Source of the DNA: Atopsyche davidsoni
Taxonomy: Eukaryota > Arthropoda > Insecta > Trichoptera > Hydrobiosidae
Assembly (NCBI GenBank): GCA_022113835.1
Contig: JAILWY010000026.1
Coordinates: 8,459,001-8,523,000 of the forward strand
Length of the DNA stretch: 64,000 bases
Direction of reading: 5' to 3'
Notes under the pieces: generated by a model
Told to the model about the DNA's origin: nothing
Seen by the model: only the letters and a program-made list of their open reading frames with translations
The model's database searches: none
Shown here: positions 38,403-50,870 of the stretch, in pieces
Position numbering within the stretch: the first letter of the stretch is position 1
Layout: each line of letters opens with the position of its first letter
Program-made: the position numbers and the translations under genes

Positions 38403-38516
<114 letters not shown>

Positions 38517-41500
38517 TTTTTTTTGGTTAAACTGTCTCAATAATATTATTATACAAAAAACCTAAATCATAAATTTATTGAATTTGATTTTTATAAGCGT
38601 TTTAGTTTTGTTGTATTGTTAGATAAATATTATAATATTTGAGAAATCCGATAAAAATAGATAAGAAGATAAGAAAAAAACAAAAAATTGTCTTTAGAAT
38701 AATTTTCTAAAGAGCCAAGATAATTAAAATATGTAAACGTTCCGGAAAAAAAGCTTTAGAGATTTTTTCATCGTTTTATATGTAAATCATTTACCAAAAA
38801 ATAAAATATTAGATTTTCATTATCTTATATATATTTTCATATAAGGTTTCATCACATATATTATTAATACATCTTATGTTTTCATATGCCATATTTCACG
38901 TCTATAATACTTCTTCTTAAAAAAAATCTTTACACCTTGACATTTGTATGAAACAGAGTGCACGTAAAAGTTTCTTCAATAAGTAGAATGTACCTCCATT
39001 GTTATGAAGTATTTCGTGAAAGAATCTATGTAAATGCGTCTAATTAAAAACCTGAAGGGTTCAAGAAAGAATTTCAGAAATTTTGCATCGTTTATTTCAT
39101 ATGAAAGTGTTGCTACACGCCGCGCAAGTAAACAGCCAATTATGTCTAATAAAAAGTTATGCTTTTCACTGGAAACATTCTCTTCAATATGCGAATACCA
39201 ATTTAAAATATAAGACGTCAGTAAATTAAAAATTCTTTGCATTTTCTTTTTCGAAGGAAAATTTTCCTTTGTCGTTGAATATTTTAGAAATTGGTATCTT
39301 TTAAAAATATGTACTAACCATGCTTCTTATATCGGAAAAATTCACTCAACGGTTTTACTAATTTAGTCTTTTATTATTGGATATCAAAGTTTTTTATTTA
39401 AATCTAAAAAAAGTTATACTCTTTTTTTAGCAGTGCTGATAACGGTCTTTTGTTCTCTTGTGTTTTCTCTTTAATTACTATGTTTATTTTAACGTAAACA
39501 CACCTAGGAAATATATACCAACTATGCTGCACACGATATTTTAGTTCTTTGCCCTCTTATTATATTAGTTTTTTAAGGTTAAGTTAACTTTTATTTTATT
39601 AAGTTTTTTGTAAAATATTTATATTTTCTGCCTGTTAATCAACGTAACGTTTAAAAAAAACACTGTTACATGTTTACAATAATGCTATACTCAATTCTCC
39701 CAAGTGAACATCCCTTCAAGATTAGTTTTAACTCAAGCCATCTCTAGGGGATGTGCTATCGAACCTTTGCCTTGCTTGAGTACAATATTAATATAATGAC
39801 ATTGATACTATCCCATTGAAATTTAGACTATAATATTTTTTATAGATTTGGAGACAGCAACTAAAGTCATCTAAATTCTGATAATTTAAACGAGAATTTT
39901 AAAACTACACTTTAAAGTAGCAGATATAAATGTCTATGGAAATAATTTATATTTTTGGACATATAGACATTACACGAAGTGGTTAGGTTAGGACACTCAA
40001 GTTAAACCTAAAGGCATTTTAATGTTTTTTTATATATGGGTCCAGGAAGAATCTTACGCATATATGGATTCAAATAAGTTGTCATATTAAAAATAAAAAC
40101 AGTCATTAAAAATGGATTTAATATCAACTTTCTTTGTTATAAAAAAAAACTTATTTTAAAGCTTTGATGAAATAATTATTTGATACAAATTATTGTATAC
40201 GTACAGGTTCCGAAACAATAAATCTCCATTATATTTTTTATAACGGAAATAACGGAGTTTCTAACGATGCGTGGCAAAAATGACTTTGTTCCGCTCGTTA
40301 ACGCCTCAAAAGTTAATTTATTAATTCACACACTGCATGATTGATGTGCTGTGCTGGTAGAAATTAGGTGAAGACACTTCCGAATTCGGCTCGGATTAGG
40401 GGATGAATAATTATAGCCAAGGGTCATTGTTGGGATACTGAGGGTCCATTTTATGAAAATTACTTTTCATTTGCCTTGTCTTTATGGACCAAAATATGTT
40501 GCTATAAAATTTAACGGAACTCGGATGGCTTATACCTCCCATGAGAGCTGTCATTCTTTAAGTATAAACACCGTAACTATTAACTTTGGATTTTAATATT
40601 AAGATCATGGTTGCCATGAAGTATTTCTTATTTGATATTTGAGAGTTTATTTTTTATATAATAGCAATCTGTCTCAACGATAATGTAGTCATTAAATTAT
40701 GATTTTTTAGTAATACACGGAGGGGTTGGAAACACAGACATTTTGCGTTTAAGATATGTTCCTGGCGCCTTACACAAAGCCGTTTAGAAAGATTGTTTCT
40801 CTAGCCGGGGTATCTCACTTACCTGCTTGGAATATAGAGCAATGGTTTTACCTTTCTAAACTTCCTCTAAAGTGAGTATTTTTTACGTAAGTGGAAACCA
40901 AATTCGACCAATGCGTTTTTATAGTTTTGCAGCTTTTGTGTTTTAAATAATTATTTAATTGTATTTTTACACATTCAATTACATTAGCTCTTTTTTTCGT
41001 GTTAAAATTGGTTGTGAGATTAAATAAAATTATTGAATGTATAACAATTATTAGAAAGTAAATCTAGTATAAGTATCCTTTTTTAAAAAAATACGACTAC
41101 GTTAAAGAAACTAGTTAAGAGTGAATCACAGTACATTGAAACTCATAATAAGGATAGTATGAAGTTTTGCACTAAAAATGGTGTACTTATAGAAAAGTTT
41201 TCACAGCGCCGCTTGTTCTTGTTTCGTGAAAAAACTTAAAGAAACGAGCTTAAAAATTCTCTGTGAAGTTCTTATTTTTTTGTTTTCAATTTTTTTTGAT
41301 GTTACTGAAGCAAACATTTTCTGAAATAAAATACTATTAACGTTGAAATATACCTAGATTTATTTTCTTAATCAAGAACTAAAGTAAGTGGCTTTTATTG
41401 TAGATATTTAAGGTCAAAAACACCGTCTGCCTTATCTAGGTAGCGAAAATTTTTTTTTTTATTCAATACTGTTTTTTAAAACATATTTATTACTGTGTTA

Positions 41501-42752
41501 GTTAATTTCTATAAGGTATCTTTTTTGCTAAAAAAAATGTTTAATAGCTTTAAAATTAGTGTTCCACTATTTTTTTTTTAATTTCGCCAACTGGCAACTT
41601 AAGATAGGGGTAAAATATCAAAACCATGGAGTTTCACCATGTATTTTTTGTCAAAAATAATAAATGTTACAACAAAAAGTGTTTGTGTTAATATTAATGA
41701 GGATCTGTTACTGTATTTTGAATTATAGGAATAATTTTTGATGAGTTGGAAGTATATTTTACCGATACATTCATTTCGTACTACACACTTATTAAAAACA
41801 TCATTTTTCCTTATGATCAATCATAAACTAATAATTTATTATTTACAATGTGTAAAGTAAATTATTATTATTTTAGTATTTGTGTAGACGTATCCGTCAG
41901 TTCTTTTATTTTTAGATAATACGAAATATTCCATTTTAAAGTATGTTTTTTTTATTTATTTAATCGTTTAAATGACCAAAGCACATATGTAAAGCTCCTC
42001 CAATGTATTTTAGAATCAGATTTTATAGGTTTATTAACTTTTTAGTGTCCATTAGGTATAATGGAATTGATGAGTATCGTAAAATATTCCACGAAGGTTT
42101 GCCACTCAATCAATGTCTCCTGTCCATCTTTATTTCAGTAACTTGATACCAATATTCTGCTTATTTGGCCTTACCATTTGAAATATAAAAATTTAATAAT
42201 TTAAATAAACATTTCAGCCATTTTATTGTGAAATTATTTTCCTTTAAAAAAATATACTGTCTGCTATGTTTAAATAATCAAAACTACACAAGCTAAAATA
42301 TTTGATAATTAAAGACAATTAGCTCCTATAAAAGCATAACTCAGAAATATTGATGGTAGCAAAGTTTATTGTTTTATATATTAAAATACTTGCTAGAGGT
42401 CATTTGCTAGCTATTCTCATTGTGTCAAGTATCCAGAGATACGAAAGGGGTAAATGATAATATAGTGTATTATGGTAAAATTAATAACCTCGACTGTAAA
42501 AACACGAAGGAAACCTTAGTAATGTACGTTAATTGAGAATGTAATAACAAGCCTCTTATTTTTACATTCATTACGCTTTATGGGAGGAACATATTAAGAT
42601 TTGCGGTATACCGTATTCTCACGATTACTTATAATTTAGAGAATGTTTGCATAACCGCGGAAGAGTCTAAAAGTGCTTAGAATATTATTATATGTTTATA
42701 TTCGCGTTAATCATTAAATAATTTAAAAAAACATAAGAGTGCCAAAAATAAT
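38517..42752. other. Probable long intron, part 6
   Basis: AT-rich. Islands at about 40240-40470 (includes GAATTCGGCTCGG and a following AATAATTATAG) and 40720-40830. Frames of up to 88 codons (for example 38976-39242 on the - strand) have no splice support or recognisable domain. Confidence 0.3.
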
Positions 42753-42862
<110 letters not shown>

Positions 42863-42872
42863 TATGAATAAG

Positions 42873-42991
42873 GTGAAATCTATGTGAAAGTCTATCTGCT
42901 ATTTTCGTGGCAGTAAAAGTGAGGTGAAAGCTATGTGAAAGTCTATCTTCTATTTTTGCGATAGTAAAAGTGAGGTGAAAGCTATGTGAAG
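42873..42991. repeat. 51-bp tandem repeat, 2.3 copies
   Basis: Units start at 42873, 42924 and 42975 (GTGAAA-CTATGTGAAAGTC...), spaced exactly 51 bp; the third is partial. It lies between the microsatellite and the palindrome. Confidence 0.9.
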
Positions 42992-43067
42992 TATTTTATA
43001 TATATTAATTTTAGATTAATGTCAATCAGAATGCGTTTTTATTTACCCATGCAGGTATTAGTATATT

Positions 43068-43314
43068 TATGTGATTAAGCACATTTTTTCATACATTGAA
43101 AACAATTAAAGAAAACTCTCAGAAAATATCATCGTGACTTGTGAGGGATTCGAACCCACATCCCCAAGCTTTCATGGCCGGTGCATTTATCCAGATAAAT
43201 GCACCGGCCATGAAAGCTTGGGGATGTGGGTTCGAATCCCTCACAAGTCACGATGATATTTTCTGAGAGTTTTCTTTAATTGTTTTCAATGTATGAAAAA
43301 ATGTGCTTAATCAC

Positions 43315-43317
<3 letters not shown>
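43068..43317. repeat. Perfect 123-bp inverted repeat with 4-base loop, tRNA-SINE derived
   Basis: Left arm 43068-43190 and right arm 43195-43317 are exact reverse complements over all 123 bases, with CCAG between them. Each arm carries GGGTTCGAATCCC, the T-arm/B-box of a tRNA, preceded by an anticodon-arm-like stretch, and is cut within the D-arm where the fold-back turns. The outer part of the arm has no tRNA similarity and looks like a SINE tail. (TA)n tracts lie on both sides. Confidence 0.9.

Positions 43318-43368
<51 letters not shown>
43318..43368. repeat. (TA)n microsatellite
   Basis: About 25 TA units directly abutting the palindrome's right arm. Confidence 0.95.
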
Positions 43369-43369
<1 letters not shown>

Positions 43370-46300
43370 CTATATGATATAAAAAGTTAAATGAAATACA
43401 TTCGAATAATCCTTAGTGCTGTGAAACATTTATTTTAATACATTTTATTATAAATAAAATGACTTCTTACTCAACAAGAGCCACTTCGTTATATCAAAGC
43501 TACCATTAAAATAAAACTTGGTAAAGGTGCCTACTTACTTTTTACCCTTTCTGCCAGCACCAGTCACATACTAGACATTTTTCTCATGAATATTTGTACG
43601 TTTAATGTACGTAACAGACTTTATTCACTGCGTTTGAAATGCGTATATTTTAAATCCGTTTACCATTCGCTTTGAAATTATTTGCTCTTTCATATAGGTA
43701 CTTTTCTCTTTTAAAATGCAGTCACAAAGCTTTGCAAAAATTGTTTGGGAAAATTCAAATGAATGCATGCACGACTTAAGTATCGTGAAATATGAAAATT
43801 ATGAATTGAATTTCAGTTACAAACGCAACGCAACATTAATATTTATTGCATGATAATTTTTAATTCTTGTCAACTCATTTGTAAAAACAAAAAAGTAACG
43901 TTGCCTATGCTAACATTATTTTAGATAGTTTTTTTATGAAACAATTATTTACATTTTTATTCTGCACATAAATATTATATTAATAGTGTGACTTAGTCAT
44001 AATAGCAAATCATTTTAAATATTTTTTTATGTATGATAAAGTGTGTATTTATTTGAAGTGGATGTACAATCGAATGTACTGGTGCAAGTTTATAATTATA
44101 TTAGTAACGACGTAGGTAATGATAACTTAGTTTTGGGCTTTAATTAAATAACTTAGTTGCGTCATGGGAAACTTCTAATAAAATTGCAACACTTGCCCTC
44201 AACTAAACTTAAATTCTGTCTAACTGACAAACTTGTTACAACTTAAAGTTTTGCCTAAAGGCTTTAATATTTAACTACCCATAAAGTTACTTTGATCTTG
44301 TAATGACACAGCTGTCCCTTAGATTTTAGCGGGGGCCTGTCATCTCCCCTAAAACCTTCCACTTTAGTATGGGTCAATTTAATTTGTTTGCTGGTTATTA
44401 AATTATGGTCGTTCTTGTGACGAAACACGCCATTACACTAACATCACCACGAAGAAGGTTTGTTTAAGCTTATTTTTTTTAGTTATTGTCAGGAATAATT
44501 AACTTTTTATCATTCATCTGTAAAATATATTTGAAAGTTTATCGTAATGGATAATCAAGTTCCAAGAATTTTATTTACTCCAGTAAAATTTCAAACTGTC
44601 AAACTAAAAACTGAAATATTCTACGCTAATGGAGCTCTATAGTATTATTTGCACTTAATACTGAAAAATATTACAGCATTAACTCAATTACAAAACAAAG
44701 CGATTCTTTCAAAGCTTTAACTGCTTATAAATTTTGCTGAAATTTTATTAAAGCCTCACAAAAAAGCGCACTTAGTAAATCAGTTTATAGAACTGATTTG
44801 CTTTCGTTCTTATGTAATTATTTTATTCACAGATAATAATCAAAATCGAAGCCATTGTTTATGATATCTTCCTTTACACTTCAGAAATACACGCTATTTG
44901 TTTACTGAGTACCACAGCCTTGTCATTCTTAAAAAAGTTTATATAAAAAGTTATAAATAAAAATAAAAAATATATATTCGTATATAAATATATATGTACA
45001 TATTTTTCTTCAACTTATGGGACATTTCTTTTTATGTGAATATAAGAATAAATCTGAAATCAATATATTTGATTTTAGACCGTAAATGAAATGAAAATTG
45101 AAGGTATGTTATTTTATACTATAAATTTATTTCTTTTATTTTAAATTTATGCTAAAGGCAATAAATTTGTTTAGTTTTTAATTAAACAGTAAAAATATAG
45201 GTAAACTTGTTAAAGTGTTTATGTTTGAAAGTAATTAGTAAACAATGCGATAACACTGCCTAAATAGATGATATCACATAACACAGCATACTCTCACGTA
45301 CAACATTCATCCCCCAAAGAGCTATTAAGATTCCTGAAACGAATTACGTATAATGTGAGCATCCCCTGCACGTGGCAATAATTTAACTACTCATCATCAT
45401 CATTATTAGCCAGCTCGTATTCTCTACGGGATAAAGAGCTCCCCTGTTGTTTTATTGTCAGCTATTCGGACAGTAGTCAGTTCCATAACATACCCGCCTC
45501 TGGCGTAATGCGTGCATACTGAGCTGCCAAGAAGGGTCGGAGGTGGGTGTTGTATTGCGGTTTTCATCCCTTAGCTAATGATACTGTTTTAAGACACCAG
45601 GGAAAACTATCCTCGTTATTCTTCCGTGAATATTACCCTGGGGTCAACACGTGTAGCTTTTAAGTAGGATTTGTTAGTACAATCAATAAAAAAAAGGCTT
45701 ACAATCACACCTCAAAAAGAAAATATGCGTTGATACCACTGTGATCTGATATTACTGTTGAAGTGAAGAATTTTTATATTTTTCTAGAATATGTACTAAA
45801 ACTTCAATTATTATTTTTTAAGAAATTTATATTGAACCTATTTAACAATAAATCTTTATGAAAAATAAACGCAGGTTTATCTTAAATAAATAATAATAAT
45901 CAAAGATGTCATGGAGTTTTTAAAAGAAGCAGGTCTCATTCACGTAAAGAGACTTTTGTTTCCACTGTGCGAAGGTAGACTTCCTCACGAAGGATACACA
46001 AGGCCTTTGACTAAGCTTCAAGCCTCCGACATCGCAAAAATAAAGCTTTATAATCGTCATTAAGACTTACAAAAAGCTTTATTTGCAGATGGAAAAACGT
46101 CTCTCTTTGCTCGCAAGAAGCTTTTCAAAAATCACGTCTATTGTATGACTTTTAATTCTTTACATTATATGCGGTATAAAAGATATCAAATATACTATAA
46201 AACAGTATTATCAGCAACAAAAAAGAATATCTGTTTCTAAAAAAAATACTTTATTTAATAAGGTGAAAATAAAGAAATGAATTATTACTTAAAATATTTT

Positions 46301-47200
46301 ATTTGTTTATTTTTGATATTTTTATCATCTACACTTAGTCGAAAATTTATAGCATAAAAGATATTATGACCACTTTATTTCTTTTAGTTTAAATAAAAAA
46401 AACAAGTGAATAAATTAAAATTTTAAGAAGAACACGAGCTTGTGAAACACATAATTGTTCTGCCCGTCGATGATACATGATACGAAACGAACTGTTTTTT
46501 TAATGGGTCAGTATTGAATGAAACCAGACAACGGCGTTTATAAGGTAGCCTTTTAGAGCAAACATATCGCTTTTCCAGCAAGTACGAGGAAACGATAGAA
46601 AGGAAAATCTTATCGAGATAAAACAATGAATTCCCAGCCCACCAAGAAAACATGGAAATTCAAAGCATAAATCAGAAAGCTCTGTATTGAAATAGACGCA
46701 TCTGATAGTCGTTTAGACACTGCGAATATTTATGTTGCATATAAATAAAGTGAGAATATATTTAACACTGGAATAAACAAGTTGCCCATACACTGATTTT
46801 ACTTTTGAATAAATATTCTTGTTGTATTTGTAAAAACCTCCTCTTAATATTATAAATTTTTTATTAAAAAGTTATGTTTAGTGATCTTTTGGATAACAAA
46901 CTCAAAGTCGGGATTTAATACATTTTAAATTCTCATTAAATATATTATACCAAATTGGATCGCAATTCAGCAATACTCGTTCTACGTACCCAAAATATAT
47001 TAATAAAAAATAAATTATAAATAATATAAGTATAATGCCTAAGAAAATTAGTATTTTTGTGAAGTAGTACGTCTTTTTCGCCTTTCTAGGCTTTTGCCAG
47101 ACTATAGTTGTAATAAAAAAAATGAAAGCGCTCCTAGATAAAACGTACTTATTTTTCAATACGGAGTACAAATTTAAAACATGTACTTATACTAATTTTA
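43369..47200. other. Probable long intron, part 7
   Basis: AT-rich. An island at about 45350-45660 contains CATCATCATCAT followed by a GC-rich tail and may be a degraded LINE/SINE 3' end, since CATCAT-type tails are common in insect elements. No supported exon. Confidence 0.3.
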
Positions 47201-47209
47201 TAAAGTTTT

Positions 47210-47360
47210 ATCGTTTTATTTATTTTTTATAACATTTTATAATCAAGTTATATTTTATAATCATTATCATTTTATATCATCATTTTATACCATCTCACAA
47301 GTTATATTTTATAATCATTTTATAATCATGTTATATATAATCATTTTATAATCAAGTGAA
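47210..47360. repeat. Degenerate TTTTATAATCA-type tandem repeat
   Basis: ATTTTATAATCA and close variants recur about eight times over 150 bp without strict periodicity. Confidence 0.7.
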
Positions 47361-47428
47361 TGTATCATATTATAACTAGAAAGAAGGAAACTTGATCTTA
47401 AGCTTTAATATAGCAGAAGCTTAACCTG

Positions 47429-47529
47429 GTGACACTTGGTCGAGTGGCAGAGATAATTAGGACTCACTACTAGATTATATCAGCTAACTGCAGCTTGCCT
47501 CGTTACCGAGTTAAATTCCAGTAACCAAA
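47429..47529 (+). repeat. tRNA-related SINE head or tRNA pseudogene
   Basis: TGGTCGAGTGGCAGAG fits an A box, and GAGTTAAATTCC about 85 bp later resembles a degenerate B box. No clean cloverleaf can be drawn, so it is not a functional tRNA. Confidence 0.4.
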
Positions 47530-49060
47530 TTTGACATCGGGGGTTAGACTGTTCACAAACATCTGGGTGTTATTTCATGGAGCCATATCAAAAAAGTACG
47601 TATGGTCGTTAAATTAATTATTAGAATTTCGTTTGCATAAAGATGAATACAAATTTAATTTGGAAATCTTTTGCTAAAACAAGTACATCAATGAATGCCT
47701 TTCGCTTGAAATCATTACAGGTATATTTTCTTTTCAACCGATGTTTTTTTTCATTATCGTAATTAAAACATTATTTTGAAAAATATAAGGAAACATAATT
47801 ATAAAATTTATTTAAATTTAAAAAAACAATGATTCTTTGTTGCGAAAGCCATATAAAATTGTCTTGCTTGCTTAAAAAAAATTGTACGGCTTGATTCCTT
47901 TTCGCCAGGGACGGGTGCTATTTTAGATTGTTATTATATTTGACGTATTATCTTTTCTTATTCGTAGATATTAAAAAAAATCAAGGTATTCATGTTGAGT
48001 ACTGTGACTTACTGCTGGCATATCTGAGAGTTAAATTTGATGTTTTTAAAATTGAGTTGCCAAGTGACCGCGACAGCGTCAAGAGCAAGTCTATCGTTCA
48101 ATACATATTGTTGAATAGATTATTTGTATTTTAAATAAAAACTAGAATATACGAAGATGAAGTCCTTTATTCTGGACCATCGAACCAAGCGGGTCGATTT
48201 ATATGCGTCGGGTTGGAACCGTTTACTAGTACGCGGTACTCCCATAAACGTGGCGTTTTATTACAGATGCTTTACAAAATCTCACTGCAAATCTTTATTG
48301 CTTCTGCTTGGACGGAGAATATCTTATATTTTCCTATGGCTTGGTATATAATATACCTTACGACGCTATTTTTATGGTCGACTGGCCCTGTTTCGGACAT
48401 TAGCTTTACAATTGGATGCGTTTGATGTCATTTACGCTTTTTATAAAATAAAAATCGTATTTTGATAGCGTTGTATATCTGTGTACCGCAAAACAATTTA
48501 AACTTGAATCTGATAAATACAACTGCAGCTAATTTTCTAATCAATACCTTTTAAGATTCAAACAATTATTTATAAATCATTGGTTTTTGATGTTGCTTTA
48601 TTGATGGCGTCAATATTCTGTTGTTGTTTTCATAACGTTAAGTAAAAGATCTAATCTATGATACTTCGATATACTTATTTTTGAAGTGACCTATTTTAAC
48701 AGCAGACGTAGATGGTATCATCTGGCAGAATGAATTTTAATTGAGTTAGATTACAAAATTTATAGCTTAGTAATTCAAGCCGGACGATAATAACTGTCAG
48801 AGAAACACTGGAGATAAATAAATTTCAGAATCTTGACTAATAATTGATTATGCATAAAATATATACATAACAGAATAATTTATCATGATTAACTTGAGTA
48901 CATTTTATTTGAATTAACGAATTGAATTTAAATATGTATTAGCTTGAGATGCTTTCGATAACTGGCTATAAACTGTAAAAAGTACTCACAAAGTTTATAT
49001 ACCATTTTCAAAGCTATTAAATATATTTTTAAATAGAACTGACTTGCTTTATTTTTGGGT
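47530..49060. other. Probable long intron, part 8
   Basis: AT-rich with one modest island at about 48150-48260. Overlapping short frames there have no splice support. Confidence 0.3.
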
Positions 49061-49069
49061 TGCTTCGAT

Positions 49070-49330
49070 CATGGACTACTTTATATCTAACATCCCTTCT
49101 GCGTGCTCCCCGCGTGTTTCCTCCGAGGGCTCAAGCCGTATCGCTTGACATTTAGCTGGTTCATTTCCATCCCCTCCTTATGTCAGTACGCGATCGGAAT
49201 AAAAAAGCTCCCGCGAGTCGACATGTCGCGCGTGGCGTCGTGAAAAAGCTCGCCACGTCATTATTATGCCGGGCAGGCTTTGTTTATAACTTAATTAATT
49301 GAAAACGCAGCTTTCGCAGCACGCTTCCAA
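49070..49330. promoter_or_regulatory. GC-rich island followed by homeodomain-type cores
   Basis: GC-rich DNA (GCGAGTCGACATGTCGCGCG, partly palindromic) runs into CATTATTATG, TTTATAAC and TTAATTAATTG within about 70 bp. The dense mix of CG-containing and TAAT sites resembles a developmental enhancer. No ORF support. Confidence 0.35.
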
Positions 49331-50630
49331 AAAATCTCTTTTTTATGGGGTTGTGTAGCTTATTTATTTTACAAGATATTTCCGTTGATACGGAATAACA
49401 CGACATTGGAAGTTAATACGCATGAGATTTGGTACTGTCGAGTAACAAAAAAGTTCTATCATCCTATTATATATCAGAACAGCTTCTATATGTAAGCTTA
49501 CTGTCAACATGGCTACTCTAAGGCAAAAAACACCCACTAAGCTATTTGCCAATTGCATTAAAAAAATATTTATTTTTAAAGACTAACTTATGATTGATGA
49601 GACACATGGATCATACTAGGAGATTCGTAATATTAAATTTTGACATTAATCACTTAGAGGTATTATGATGTTACAGAAACTTTAAGTCACAATATTGATA
49701 ATAAACACATGCTTATACTTCGTTCATCTTATTGTTTATTTTTGTTAGAGACCGTGACGAAAAGTGACTATTTTGTACATGAAATATAAAAAGCTCTTGT
49801 CGGAATTGAGTTTTTGGCCGATTTCGCAAACCTGCATTGTTAGTTGAAAATACTGTGTCTTACAAGTTAATTTTGGTTTCTTTAAAACCTTCAGTATACC
49901 GAGACCAAGTATACCGCAAATATTTTCACATAATAGTTGATTTTCTAATTTTGCTTGTAATATGCGGGTGTATTTCTCTTGAAGTGGGACTATAATTCTC
50001 TCTATCGTGGGTCATTATTCCAAGAGTATATTGATTAAAAACTTTTCTTTTTCAGCTCAAAGAAAAAGTTTAGGCGAGGCGACCCAAAGTACTCCAAGCC
50101 AGCATAGTTCTTTTACGTATTTCTTATTTGACTTATTCAGTCGTCGTTGAAACTAATTGATATCACTAAACATTTATTTATGCCACATTGAAAAAGCGAG
50201 TAAAATAATCAAAATAACATATTTTTTTATTATTTACTTGTTCGAATAATAAATATTGAATATGAAAATGACTTGCACTTGATAATCACATACAAATCAT
50301 AAAATAGTGTAATTATCAATATAATCACCGGTGATGTATTATTTAATTTGAATTTTTTTTTTAAATAAAACAGATATAATTTTATACAAATATAAATAAT
50401 TTTCTTTATTATTTTTATATGAATTTGAAATATTTATATAAATGACATAAATTTCGTATACAGAACCAAATTTTCTATGAATACTTCCAAGCTAAAAAAA
50501 ACCTTTGAAAACGTAACAACTGACTGCTATAATATTGGCATCAAGTATCAAATGCTAAATTAACAAGGCTCGTATAATTAGATGTAATATGACGAAAATT
50601 TTATCACAATAAATCCACAGTAAAATGCGA
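49331..50630. other. Probable long intron, part 9
   Basis: AT-rich, nothing recognised. Confidence 0.3.
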
Positions 50631-50639
50631 TGTTTAGTA

Positions 50640-50870
50640 CTTAAGCCGGGCTTTGAGAAGGGAACTTCAGCAGCGGCACGCGCACGGAGCAGGGCTCACC
50701 TGTCGAGGCAGCCAGGCGCCTACTTTATGAACTTTAATTATGTGAATTATGAAATTGTATTAATTTGAGATTGCTCGGCTTATATTGGGGGATTTGAATA
50801 ACGCGGGTTCACGCACACCCGCCCGTCAACCGAATCGCTTAACGTACTACACATGACTCCGCAAGGAATA
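50640..50870. promoter_or_regulatory. GC-rich island with AT homeodomain core
   Basis: CAGCAGCGGCACGCGCACGG and CAGGCGCC flank an AT segment with TTTATGAACTTTAATTATG, then CACGCACACCCGCCCG. Same architecture as the 49.1-kb island. Candidate enhancer. Confidence 0.35.
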
